Shown: positions 35,011 to 46,471 of the stretch, one piece after another
Numbering within the stretch: the first letter of the stretch is position 1
How the letters are laid out: each line of letters starts with the position of its first letter
Assembly (NCBI GenBank): GCA_022478985.1
Contig: JAKSZP010009458.1
Location: 1-64,000 of the forward strand
DNA: 64,000 nt
Source: Massospora cicadina
Taxonomy: Eukaryota; Entomophthoromycota; Entomophthoromycetes; Entomophthorales; Entomophthoraceae
Direction: 5' to 3'
Position numbers and translations under genes: made by a program
The notes under the pieces: model-generated
Seen by the model: the letters and a program-made list of their open reading frames with translations, nothing else
Told to the model about the DNA's origin: nothing
Databases searched by the model: none

Positions 35011-35549
35011 ATTGAGGATTACCCCAACTGTGACATCACTGACATCAGTAATTAATATAAAAGCTGATCAAACAAAGGATGTATTAAACTTGGCTGAGTA
35101 CACAAGGCAGCCCTAAGCGAGTTAAATTTAGTTCTTGTTCAGGTTTTCACTCAAGAGGTACTCCTTTTTGTAATAATTAAGTCAAGGGTTCTGATAAATC
35201 AGCAAATCTGAGGATAAATTTTCAATAGTATCCAACCAGAGCTAAAAATATATATGTATATCTCTTCAACTAGCAGGCTGGGATTTCTTCTTAATCACAT
35301 TAATCTTGTCAGGAAGAAGTAGAATTCCTTTCTTTGATATCCAATGCCTAAGAAACACCATTTTATTTTAAGAAAATAAACACTTTGATGGTTTCAATTT
35401 TAGCAAGGCTTATAAAGGGCAATAGAATACTTATCACAGTTGTTCCATATGAGATGTGAATGTCTTTGAGAATACAGTCATATAATTGAGGTAAAATAAG
35501 ATTCAGGAAAGTTTGAGATCACCTAAAATCCCATCCATTACTTGTTGAT

Positions 35550-35930
35550 AGGTATCCAGAGCGTTACACAATTGCTGCGGCATTTTGGTGGGCTCAAACA
35601 ATACTTCATTGGAGGTTAGAGCACATTTAGGTTGGTATTCTGGTTCCAGTTATATTTGTCAATAACCATTTTCTAGATCCACAGCCAAAAATTATTAGGC
35701 ACCAGCAAGTAACTGGAAGAGAATTGTCAATGTGAGTAAGGGGATAACTATCCTTATTAGTAACAGCAATAAGGCATTGGTAGTCCATCACCACTCTATG
35801 ACTACCATATTTTTTCAGACTAATAAAAGGGGTGAATCCCAGGGACCACGGGATGGAACCAAGGACCATAATATCCAATAACTGTTTAAGTTCAACTGTC
35901 ACCTGAGCTTCTTTGACCTTACTCATTCAT
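35550..35930 (-). pseudogene. element D reverse transcriptase remnant
   Basis: A minus frame reads ELKQLLDIMVLGSIPWSLGF, FISLKKYGSHRVVMDYQCLI and NKDSYPLTHIDNSL. These are the N-terminal RT motifs of Ty3/gypsy. The palm near 35700-35560 is frame-shifted and the YLDD box was not found. Confidence 0.78.
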
Positions 35931-35999
35931 TATTGTCAGGAGAGAAGTGGGATGCTTCTCCAGATCTACTTGATGTAATTCACCATTCACTTTACCAAA

Positions 36000-38900
36000 G
36001 TTTATGTAGAAGTTGAAAAAGAATCAGAATATTCCTCCAATAATTGACTTACTTTATACGCTGATCAGTAGTCAGTCCAGGACCAATGGAAGGGCTAGTA
36101 TGGTCAATGGTCAGGGATGTTCAAGATACATATCTCTTAATTACCCAAATCTTTAAACATCTTCTACTTTGTCAATAGCCAAGGGCAAATGAAAGCAATT
36201 GGGTATTTGGTCCAACATTCGTTGAAGTATCTGTTAAGGTTTTAATAAAACCAGAATAGAACCAGCATATACAGGATCAAAAATTTCCAGGACAAGTCAA
36301 CGCTTCTCTTACCAAAGGTTTTTGATGTCCATGAATTTCTGATAGTTGTCCAGAAGGTATAGTAACATTTATTTGAATATACACAATAATTTGAGAATTG
36401 GGAGGAACAGCCATTGCATTGGGTGAATAGAGTGGCATACCTTAATACCCATCTACTTATTTAGAAGACAGTCAGACTTTAGACCCACGTACATGATACT
36501 CTACCTGATTGATATTTTTCAAGTAGACATGACTGAGCTCAAATTTCAGTTTCATCAGGAGGAGTTTCAGAAATAATTGGCACTTAAATGTCTGAGGAGA
36601 GAAAACTTACTTTAACATAATTGATAATAGCTACTCAATCCCCTAAAATTGTGTACTGAGCTTTAATTCATAACTTGAATTATCTAAGGCAACAGTGGAG
36701 GTAGGTATCAATAATTTTCCAAATTGTGTAGGTAAGGACGAGTATGCTCTAATAGCTCAAGTGCAGAGAGGACCAGAGGTTCCATACTCTGTATAGTGAG
36801 GTACATTTGAAGTCATCATAATCCGCTTCATAAGTTTGAAAAGTATGTCATTGACAGGTGAGACACTATCCACAAGGTTTAAAACTGGACTATTCTGAAC
36901 CTTTACTGTTATTTGAGTCACTAAGCTACTAAATTTTGGGGGCAAAGTGAAGAACATAGATGTCTCATCTACTGAGGAATAAGATAATTTTAAAATCTTT
37001 AATATTATTTGAAGACCTAATAACCCCTCTGATTCCAATTGAATAACTTGCTCAATACCATTAGGTAAATAGGCTTAGGTTGAGGCTTAGTGGTATCGTC
37101 AACATGAAGAGCCTCATCCTTCATATTGACCCCTCTTTAGTCCGCCATATCAGAATGTAGTTTCCAACAATTAAGTGCCTGATGATGATTCAATTACAAT
37201 TAGTACACCAGATCTCCTTTTTTTGACTCTACTGCATGTACTTTGGGTCAGTTAGAGGTGGTAGAACTTTTGTGAACCCATGTCAACAGTGGGATTTCGA
37301 TAAAAACTTCCTTAATATCTGGATACAACTAGAATTATGTTTCAGGCCAATCATATGGAGTTTGAATTCAGTACATTGTTCTAAGGCTGAAATTACTGCT
37401 GTGATTGCATCATCAAATTAATTCTCTTAGGAGTCATCAAAGGTAGAGCACTGGCAAAGAAATGGATAGAAAAATACAAGGGACTTTCTCACTTGTTCAA
37501 CCAGATGCCTATAAAAGCCTGCTTCTAGCTCAAAAGGATTCAAACACTTCCAAAAACTTAAAAATGAGCTTTTTAAACTTATTTACAATATTGGTATTTC
37601 CAGAGGTGAGGGGTCATTATCTCTTGGGCAGAACTACTTAAAACAGGAATAAATATTTTTGGCCTTTTGATGGTCAGTTTACTCTTCCATCGCACTCTCT
37701 AAGTATGCAAAAATGAAGCAATACTCTTCTATCCCAGGACAAATTTTTATTTTGAAACAAGGTCTTAAAGAAGAAGTTGCCAGCGCTAATAAAGTATTAA
37801 TGCACTTGACCATGCTAGAGGAAGAGTATTCAATGTCAGTTTCACTTAGTGGAGTCTTAATGGTTATTTGTTATCAGATTGTCCTTATTTCTTTTTGAGT
37901 TTCTCTCCAAATTTGATCTGATGAGAATGCTGAAGCCTTTTGATTAAGCTGTTCTTTCAAAGTCTGAATCTCAATTTGATGGGCTCATAATTGAGCTTCA
38001 CATTGGCACACTCAGTCATCAAGGCGTTTACAGCTGTCATCTAACTAGCTTATATTTCCATCAACAACTTCAATAAATGCAGCAAAGTTAACCATTTCAG
38101 CGGACAAAACACTCAAAGTAAGTCGAGGGTCAAAATTTCCATTGAGAAGGACCTTGCATCCAGTAGTCACCTTTTCCAATTGATACTTAAGTTAGCTATA
38201 ACTTTGGATATATCTTTTTGACACGAACAATCATCAACAGATAAGGGGTAGCTGGTCCTGAAAGTCCTGAATGGCCCTTCTCTTCAATCTGATCTGGAAG
38301 GACCTTCAGGCCCCCTGGGCCCAAGAGCCCTTCCCCAACGTCTTGTTGGGTCAGTTCCTGACAAAGTTGTTGCAAAAATCATATTGTGACTTCAATTTGA
38401 TTAATCCTCTAAGCCCAACCAACATCATGTTCTTGGACTCTGTGATTAAATTGATCAAGATACCCTGAGATCCAACTATTAGTTAAGGTAAGTTGTATTT
38501 GAGCTTCATTTATCAAGTGTCAGTTGTCCAGAATAACATCTCTGTTTTCACAAACACAGGCTGAAGCAGTATTATAAAAATTTATCACTGCCAAGTGTAA
38601 TTCGTGAGACATTCATAGTTGTCTGTTTAACTCAGAATGATGTAATCTAAGGATCTGAAGAAGATGATGATGTAACGCGTGATATAAAAAATGGAGAAGA
38701 TAACAATCAGTACCCATTACCAAATAACTAGCCGTTAATTGGTTTGTCCATACAATATGCGCAGTGTAGAGGGCACCATGGAAGCTCTGGAGCAGAGATA
38801 ACGATCTCCATTGAAATAAAATAACATTAAGTAATTGCTGAATTGTATTTCCAAAATCTTTGACATGAACTCAATACTGACGCTGATCAAGATTAGGAAC

Positions 38901-39060
38901 AATTAATTCCAAAGTAGCCTGGAAATACAAGGCTTTAGACTGCAAAAGAGTTACATTGTATTTATACGTAGTAACCATTTAGTCACACTTCTGGAATGAT
39001 CATGTGTATTTTTTAGACTCTCGTTGTCAATAGCGTGATGGACGCTTTTACTTGCAACAG
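36000..39060 (-). pseudogene. element D protease and Gag region, heavily decayed
   Basis: This is the expected place of Gag and protease between the primer-binding site (39071) and the reverse transcriptase. Minus-strand frames such as 37038-36757 are open, but I recognise no motif with confidence, and no intact zinc knuckle or D-T/S-G box was found. Confidence 0.4.
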
Positions 39061-39070
39061 CTTGGAGCTC

Positions 39071-39086
39071 CCTGTAATGAGCACCA
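39071..39086 (-). other. element D primer-binding site (tRNA-Ile type)
   Basis: TGGTGCTCATTACAGG on the minus strand abuts the 5' LTR. It is complementary to the 3' end of tRNA-Ile(AAU) (AGTGAGCA plus CCA) with one C-to-T change. Confidence 0.78.
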
Positions 39087-39087
39087 C

Positions 39088-39598
39088 TTTATTATCAGAA
39101 CACGGTAAACTAGTCAACTGGAAAAGTTTGATATTTCTCAAGGAAATGGGAAAGTAGTCAACTGGCCGAGATATCAAAAATAAGAAGGCTCAAAGCTGTA
39201 ATGTCATAATACAGGATATTATTTAACAAGTAGTTTTTGAAGATTTACTTAATGAAAGTAAATGAAATGATCTTAAGATAAAACAAGTGATGGTTATTTT
39301 CGTTAAAACTTTGTATATTTATAGGAATTAGGGATTGTCTTTGATGAGGTGGATGTCTAAGCTCTCTTTGTACAGAGTCTTTCATCAACCGCTGTTGAGA
39401 TACTAAAATCAGGATGATTTCCTAGAGGAAATTAGAGGTTGTCTATATATCATAAGCTGCCACTTTGAGGGCAGTTAGGTATTCTGAAAATAAGGGCTTG
39501 TTGTAGAAATGAATTCCTAATTAATAAACCATCGCCAAGGGAGTCTAATCAGGAATTAGTCAATCTCATATCCATAAATATCCCAATGCCTGAAAAAA
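39088..39598 (-). repeat. element D 5' LTR
   Basis: Partner of 30999-31528. It begins beside the primer-binding site and ends near the TATTCAA duplication. It lacks the 34-bp micro-insertion. Confidence 0.82.
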
Positions 39599-39990
39599 TA
39601 TTCAATAATCTTCACAAAAATTATCATTCTCTTCTACCCCTATAAACCAACTCAGAGCGTCACTAGTGAGTTGTGAACACAATGCCATAATTTTCTCATG
39701 CACCATCCAAATAGGTATCAGGATAAGATTTGAAATACGCCCAACAATAGCCTTCTCTCACCTAAGCTAAAGTTAATTTCTTAAGCAAGGGTTTGTAGAG
39801 TAATTCATAGTTGTGCAGTTGGCAACATTCACTGTATGCATCTGATTGGGTCCAACTGCTTCTTTATAAGTTGTTTCATATTGCTTTACTTGGGACATTC
39901 GCACCAGTAATTGGTAACTTTTTATCAACAGGGCAGATATCAAAGCTCTGAATAATAAAAACATGGTAGTATATTAATCATAATTTTTGG
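39599..39990 (-). pseudogene. element E Gag, N-terminal part
   Basis: The minus strand reads YFKSYPDTYLDGA (about 39730) and QLTSDALSWF (about 39670), the standard capsid start (F...P.....A....KI..L...L.G.A..W). The remainder continues across element D at 30998-30872. It lies immediately inside the 5' LTR of E. Confidence 0.72.
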
Positions 39991-40557
39991 AGGTCAAATT
40001 GTCAGGAACTAGTATACTACTGATCAGTTAGAGGGTATTTAACCGTGAGAAAGCATAAGTAAGAGATTTTAGCTAGTATGACAAGGACGCTAAAGGCGCC
40101 CTGGTACAATAAATGGTGGGTATGTTGGAATGGGAGTTGCCTACAGATATGATTCCAAGAGGAAAAGATGGAAGAAAATTTATGTAGATTGGGGTGGTTG
40201 ATCAGGAAGAATAACTCTTTAATAAAATAACTTTAAGAGAATTTGCATAGTATAAAAATACATCTATTGACCACAAAGATAAAACATATGAATGTCTTAG
40301 TTATATATTCTATCCATCTTCCTGGACTTACCTAAGCTTAGTGATTTTTAGATGTAGTACTAATCTTCTTCTGAGCTTCTAGAATTGCGCCTTGCATATG
40401 ATTTTAAAGGTAGTAGGAACCGTCTCATTATCATATTTTAGTACTAGTGGTGCCCAACCCAAAAGGGGAGTCACCACGAATCTTTATTCTCAAATGGGCC
40501 AAACAAAGGGATTATCATAGATTAAAAAATTCCTAATATAAGCCCTAGGTTATCAGC

Positions 40558-41070
40558 CTAGGAAGCCATATCAGATGGCAAGTAGGCTTTGAAGAAACTT
40601 TTGTCTGGCGCCCACTTTAGCTGGTAGACCATGGTGGACATAATTGGGGTGGGAGCATCAGCGACATAGGGCATAAGGAGGTATAGTTGGGGGTTTTCTT
40701 TGTTAATGAGGCTGGCGATGTCCATCGCCTCAATGTATTGAGCAAGTTGATGCTCAGCAAAATTGATGAGAGCTGGCACACAAGTAAATGACTTGATGCA
40801 CCGGTGGGTTTTGGGATAATTGGGGTTGAAAAGAGAAGTTTTTGCTGCATTGATGCAAGCACTGCTCGCATCAAAAGCAAGCTCCTCGATTTCATACTTT
40901 ACATCTTCCTCAAAATCATGAGGAAAATTGGGGATAGGAATACCCTCAACAAGGGGCTCCATTGCCCCATGGAGTTGGCGGCAGAGGAGGGTATTGGCCA
41001 GGGCAGCTGCAGCCATAACTACCATATCATTAATATTTTTATAAATGGGAAACCCATTTTTTTTGGACAA
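40558..41070 (-). CDS. family 2 C-terminal domain, open frame (170 codons)
   Basis: This is the best preserved copy of an uncharacterised domain: IPIPNFPHDFEEDVKYEIEE, then CINAAKTSLFNPNYPKTH, FAEHQLAQYIEAMDIASLIN and DAPTPIMSTMVYQLKW. The last block matches family 1 (EAM...DAPTP), so two tail families share the domain. The composition is helix-forming and acidic and shows no catalytic motif. It may multimerise or bind the element RNA or the LINE enzyme, but that is speculation. The start is uncertain because an upstream frame (41249-41019) overlaps it. Confidence 0.6.
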   Translation of the reverse strand: MSKKNGFPIYKNINDMVVMAAAALANTLLCRQLHGAMEPLVEGIPIPNFPHDFEEDVKYEIEELAFDASSACINAAKTSLFNPNYPKTHRCIKSFTCVPALINFAEHQLAQYIEAMDIASLINKENPQLYLLMPYVADAPTPIMSTMVYQLKWAPDKSFFKAYLPSDMAS

Positions 41071-41079
41071 AAACAGTGG

Positions 41080-41716
41080 GAATGTGATTTGGGAGGGTCA
41101 ATGAAGAACTCCTCCAAAGCAAAATTGGGTTTCATGTGACATGGCTGTTCATCCTCCTCAATCCATTTGAGAGCCTCAAATGGATTGGATTTGGCTAGCG
41201 CTGGGCCAGCCACAGGAATTAGGGGCTGTGGCCGGAGCTGATTGGCCACATGCTGTCAACCATGGCAGCTCAGCTGAAACTGGTTCAGCCATTGACTCGA
41301 GATTCCAAATTCTGGTCAAAGTTCCAAAATTTTTAGATTTTCGTAAATTTAGATTGGTTGCTGCTTTGGAAGCAGCGCCAGAATTCCCTGACGTTGGGGG
41401 TGATAGGATTGAGCCCAATTTTAAAAATTGGGTTGAGGCAGCCACTGGGGCAGCGCCTGAGCCCAGAGTGGTGGATGCAGCGGAAGCAGCAATGGTGGGG
41501 AACTTTCACTTTAAGTGGTCAATTTTGAAGCACAAGGGCAAATGGTGCGGCCATTTTTGATGTGCGTCCAGAATTGGCGATCAGGGCAGATCTGATCACG
41601 GCACAGGGGGTAATCATGAGATGAGAGTTGCAACGAAATGGGTGGATCATTGCAAAGGTGCGAGGCCCTGCCAACTAATCTGCCCCATTAAGAAAAACAA
41701 ACTGCAACACAGGGTC
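41080..41716 (-). pseudogene. family 2 middle coding region
   Basis: Minus-strand text reads PCHMKPNFALEEFFIDPPKS (about 41140-41085), found again at 56440-56500 on the plus strand (VKLHFASEEFSVDPPN). Before it, an Ala-rich stretch (AAATNLNLRKSK region, about 41370) has low complexity. It links ORF1 to the C-terminal domain, and element C interrupts it at 41717. Confidence 0.6.
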
Positions 41717-42854
41717 TGTTAAGTTTTCAGCCGATGGTGCAAGCTAAAATGGCTTAACAATAAATTCAAGGATAAAAACTTGCTTTTCAATTAAAACTCC
41801 TGCTTGTAATTGGGAAGTAGATTTATCAATAATCCCAGATAATAGCCTAGTAACTACGGTACTCTCACCATTCTTTAGTCTACTGGCAACAACAATTATG
41901 AGACCTTCTGTCTTCATACAAAATTAGGAAATTATTCCTCTTTAATCTGGACTACTTCTCTGGCAAGTATCTATATACTTCTCTTTGGGAAGTATAAATG
42001 CATACAACTATCTAATATATATGTAAAGGCTACAGATACATGTATCAGACAGATGACAGATGGATAACAATAATTAATAAATTAAGCGACAGTAGTTATT
42101 AATGATCAATATTTAGATGGTAAATGATGATGATTTATTAATCAGCTAGGTGCCGGTACTATATAACTCTTGGGCATCTCCTGGCTGAACTCATCTATTA
42201 GATGAGTTCATTCATATTATGCCAATCCTCTGCTGGTCATGGCAGTAATTATAAAAAATCCCCAAGTCAATATAAACCATGAATTGACTAAAAATAACAA
42301 TCATTTCAGCCCAAAAGAAGGCAACTTTACTCTTGTAATAGGGATGATTTTGGGTTGCAAACTCAACAACAAAATCTTCCTGATTAGAGCTATGTCATAA
42401 CTCGACGTCTAACAATAAATGGGGAATAAAATATATATGAACATAAAAGATGACGCACCCCTAATTGGGACATCAGCAGGCCTCTCAATAGCACTAAGTA
42501 TGCCCTTATTTGGGACATCTATGTTTAAGTTCTTAATAAATCAATTTCATTAATAGAACCCAACTTCCGCCTTAATACATTAAGATTAGTGCACTTTTTA
42601 GGAGGTGCAATTTAGTTAATGATGTGAGACCACTTTGCACCCAAGTGGACCCATAATCAGCCATAATATAATTATATCAAAGCTATCATTAGCTATGATA
42701 ATTGGGACAATTTAAGTAAAATTGAGGTGGTTTTGGAATGAATTTAGTTATGCAGATAAATCAGGAAAGATCAAAGGAACCATCAATGGGATTAATCTAT
42801 TAGCATTGATGGTTTTCTTAAGGGTTTTTTTGAGTCAACCACCAAAATCTAACA
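41717..42854 (-). repeat. element C 3' LTR (1138 bp)
   Basis: It aligns with 46472-47610. The last ~430 bp (42421-42854) are nearly identical to the partner, while 42200-42420 is clearly more diverged. It begins TGTTAGATTTTGG on the coding strand, directly after the polypurine tract. Confidence 0.93.
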
Positions 42855-42866
42855 TTTCCTCCCACT
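42855..42866 (-). other. element C polypurine tract
   Basis: GTGGGAGGAAA on the minus strand lies directly upstream of the 3' LTR, the priming site for plus-strand DNA synthesis. Confidence 0.8.
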
Positions 42867-43382
42867 TGACTAAAATATAAACACTAAGTTTCCCACTTCT
42901 TTCTTCATATTTGTAAACAACACCACTTCAGCATATCAAAAATTTGTCACTGCTCTTATTTCCAAACAATGTTATCATTTTAACTAATTTGACCAAACAT
43001 TTTATATGAATATGTTTTCAGATTGTTCAAAGTCCTGGATAAAGTATCATATTATTTTTCTCCATTTTTAATGATGTCTATTTGGCCCTGTTTTTTTCCA
43101 TTCAACTGCTAGATTGGGCTAAATTGGCTCACGAAGATATTGAATTAGTTTCTGAGTCACCTCCCCTTGAAGCGGAGGAATAAAATTCATTTTTATTATA
43201 AAAATTCACAATTTTTCTATTTTGGAATACAAAATCTTATTTTTTTTACTATGTATATAGATGATAAATAAACTTTTTTCTTTTACTACTATTATATTTT
43301 TTATATTTTTTTCTCATAACTATTATTTTCAATTATTTGTATATACTTATGTTTAATTTTTCTCTTCTAATTGGCTCGCTTC

Positions 43383-44403
43383 CTAGATTTTCCTTTGGAA
43401 TTTAGCATGGACTCTATTATAGACATGCCCCAAATTTTTCTCCTTAATAGTATAGGAAAATTTTGAAGTTTTCTCTATAACATCAAATGGGTTAACCCAA
43501 ATGCTATTTAACTTGTGCATTTGGCCCAAACCATGGGTATTACAAAATAATACTTCATCTCCCACAGCAAATTTGGGCAGATCATATCAGGTTTTATGAT
43601 CTTTTTCATGTCAGGCCTTACAAAGTTCAAAGTTATTCTTGAAAGCCTGGGCTTGTAGTCTAATTAAGGTTTCTGCAAGCCTCTTGACATATTGAGAATA
43701 ACTCAATTCTTGGGGTTCTTGTAGCAAGGAATATATAATGGCGGTAAGGCTGGATGCTTCCTATATAGAAGTTTAAAAGGAGACATCTTTGTGGCCAAAT
43801 GGTAAGAGATGTTGTAAGAAAAAATGGCCAAACTGAGGAATGTACTCCATTTGAAGGGCTTCTGAGAAGTCAGTTTCCTTAGGATATTGACAAGTGTTCC
43901 ATTAACTCATTCCACTGCACCATTTGTTTCTGGGTGGTATGAAGTTGACAGAACACCATGCACCCCCATTAATTCATTGAGCTTCTGAAGAATAAGTGCA
44001 GTGAAATTTGTGCCATTATCCATTAATATGAATTGAGGACATCCATGCCAATGAATAACTTGCTCCAAGATAAATTAGCAGTTGTTGAGGCTCCTAAGTC
44101 CCAAATAGTCCTGGCTTCAACCCATTTCATCAAGTGATCGATTACCACAATAATATATTTGGCTTTTGCATTGCTGGTTGGGAGGGGTCCAACCACATCT
44201 ATGGATATAGTGTGACAAGTGAATTTGGGCCGAACAAGCTGGTATGAAGTAGCTTTTTGAAAGGGTTTTTCCCCTTGGCACTCTTGGCAACAACTCAAAG
44301 TTTCTTGGATATCAAAATGCATCGATTCCCAATAGTAATTTTGCTTGAGCTGCTCCTTTGTTTTCTTAAAGCCTCCATGGCTGGTGGCCTTATGAGCAGC
44401 CAA
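43383..44403 (-). pseudogene. element C integrase, few breaks
   Basis: 44403-44023 reads ATSHGGFKKTKEQLKQNYYW and CCQECQGEK (HHCC zinc binding), then SIDVVGPLPTSNAKAKYIIV (first catalytic D). Downstream in a second frame [20 protein letters not shown] carries the second D, and [17 protein letters not shown] the Glu block (about 43930). 43565-43383 (VLFCNTHGLGQMHKLNSIW) is the C-terminal region. Only a few frame breaks separate these, so inactivation is recent. Confidence 0.87.
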
Positions 44404-44519
44404 AATTAGATTTGCTCAAGCTGAGGGACGTGGAAATATATATTTCTTCCCATCAATAACCTTGAATAAGACTCCATTTTTAGTAAGAATATCCTTACTT
44501 AATTCAGAGAGAATTTTTA

Positions 44520-44870
44520 TCACTTATTCAGGCTCAATGGCAAAAAAACTCTAACCATCTTCTGAAACAAGGCATCCACAGGCTGGCAGAGGGTTGCCAC
44601 GACGGGCAGACGGGACAAACAATCAGCATTCTGATGCTTAGCACCAGCCCGGTGCTTGATGATATAGTCATAAGCTTGCAGCTTAAGTGCCCAGTGAGCC
44701 AAACGTCCTTCTGGCTCCTTCAAGTTGTTAAGCCAGCTCAGGGATGCATTATCAGTAACCACAGTGAAATGCACTCCATGAAGGTATACTCAGAATTTTT
44801 ATAAGCATATATAACTGCTAATCACTCTTTTCTGTCACAGTATAATTTCTTTCATGGGCATTTAGGGTCC
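44520..44870 (-). pseudogene. element C RNase H
   Basis: FTVVTDNASLSWLNNLKEPE, then GRLAHWALKLQAYDYIIKHR and GAKHQNADCLSRLP are the complete motif set of a Ty3/gypsy RNase H domain in one open frame (44774-44520). The N-terminal portion above 44775 is frame-shifted. Confidence 0.87.
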
Positions 44871-45075
44871 GACTTACATAGGCTACTGGGTGCTCTTCAC
44901 TATCTTCTCCAACTTGGGACAAAACGGCTCCATCCGCCATTAATGACGCATCTATTTAGAAATAAACTCCCGGTCAAAGACAGGATAGTGCAACACTGGT
45001 GCAACTAATAAGGCTGAATGGAGGTGGTCAAATGCCTCCTGGAAGGCCAAATTTCACTCAAATGAGACCTTATCC

Positions 45076-46000
45076 TTAAGTAGATAAAATAAAGGTTCTC
45101 CAAATTGAGCAAAGTTGGCAAAAAAGGCAATAGTGCCCAATCATGCCCAAAAATACTTGAATATCCCGCTTGGATTTGGGCCTCTTCATTTTAGATATTG
45201 CTTCTAATTTGGCCGGTTGTGGCTGAAGACTTTCTTTATCAATTACAAACCCAAGGTATTCCAGCTGGTCATTAAAGAATTGACACTTCCAAGGCTTGAT
45301 CTTTAAGTTTGCAGCTGCTAACCTCTTGAAAACCTCTTCCAGGTGTTCCAGATATTCATCAAAGGTATGACTGAATATGTTTATATTGTCTAGGTATACT
45401 AGTACACATGACAATTTAAGATCGGTTAGTATAGTATCCATCACTTTATGGAAGGTTGCTGGAGAATTACAGAGTCCGTGGGGCATCCTCGTTGGTTGAA
45501 ATAACCTTTCTTGTGTAATAATAGCGCACTTTTCTTTCTCAGCTTTGGGCAGATCAATTTGCCAATACCCGCTATTTAAATCCATTGCTGAGAAGAACTT
45601 TATACCCCCAACCTGTTTAGGGCATCGTCAATATGTGGAAGAGGATAGGAATCCTTTTTGGTAATGTTATTAAGCTTCTGGTAGTCAATAACAACCCTGT
45701 TGCTCCCATCTTTCTTTTTAGAATGAGAATTGGGGCAGCCCACAGACTCTTAGATGTCATCAACATACCACAGTTGAGAAGTTCCTTAATTTCCTTTGAC
45801 ACAACCTCTTCAGCAGTTTTTGAACGCCTAATTGGCCTCAATCAGATAGATAAATGGTCCCCAGTATCTAATGTATGCGTTACTCCTCTTGCACATCCCA
45901 GGTCAAAATCATCCTCAGCAAATATCTCATGGTATTTATCATATATCTCTCGAACTCAGTCCTTTTCCCAATCATTTAGTTCCTCTTAATTGGCAACAGG
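45076..46000 (-). pseudogene. element C reverse transcriptase
   Basis: The start is at about 45990 (WEKD..REIYDKYHEIF), then RPIRRSKTAEEVVSKEIKEL (45841). A frameshift near 45700 leads to MDLNSGYWQIDLPKAEKEKC (45585), MPHGLCNSPATF and CVLVYLDNINIFSHTFDEYL. The YLDD box reads YLDN, a loss of the second catalytic Asp. It continues KPWKCQFFNDQLEYLGFVID and FLGMIGHYC. It is nearly full length. Confidence 0.9.
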
Positions 46001-46451
46001 TATGGCATTATGCACAAAATAACTCATCATTGGGAAGCCCTAGCTCATCCAGGGTTCCAAAATCGTGGAAAGATTCAATCTCCATTATAAGAATCAATTG
46101 GAGATAGGCAACCACCTGGTGCCTTTTAATAAAAATTGGCTGATTCTGCATTTTTGCACAGATGACTTTTATTTCTTGATGTCCAGGAATAGTTTACCCA
46201 GGCGCCACATTAGGTTTGAGTTGAGTTTGGGACCAGGGTTGATAAACTTTGCCATAAAGTCCTTCTGGGATTTTATATTTTTAGCCCAGTTAATATAAGC
46301 TCTAATGAGTACTTGTTCCCTTCCTCATTGTCAGAATGATTTGATATAAAAATTTCAATAAACTGAACATCTCTTGTTTCCATATCATTGTTGCTGTATT
46401 TTCTGACTTTTCTGAAAGCTCATTGCTTATGTCCATATTAGATAGTTGATC
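46000..46451 (-). other. element C leader without Gag
   Basis: About 450 bp separate the primer-binding site from the reverse transcriptase. Only short minus-strand frames are present (starting MDISNELSEKSENTATM near 46435), none resembling capsid, zinc knuckle or protease. Gag and protease appear to be deleted. Confidence 0.6.
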
Positions 46452-46468
46452 CCCTGTAGTGAGCACCA
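46452..46468 (-). other. element C primer-binding site (tRNA-Ile type)
   Basis: TGGTGCTCACTACAGGG on the minus strand follows the 5' LTR after 3 bases. It pairs with the 3' end of the tRNA-Ile gene at 20926-20999 plus CCA, with a single mismatch. That base is the one that breaks the tRNA gene's own T stem. Confidence 0.85.
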
Positions 46469-46471
46469 AAA

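Larger units (their letters stand above)
30998..39598 (-). mobile_element. Ty3/gypsy retrotransposon D, decayed
   Basis: Two LTRs, 30999-31528 and about 39088-39598, align well (for example CCTAGAGGAAATTA in both). A purine-rich tract follows the lower LTR and a tRNA primer-binding site (39071-39086) precedes the upper one. TATTCAA at 30991-30997 and 39599-39605 is the probable target duplication. Inside lie minus-strand integrase, RNase H, reverse transcriptase and gag remnants, and a family 1 element at 32508-34412. D sits in the gag gene of element E. Confidence 0.85.
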
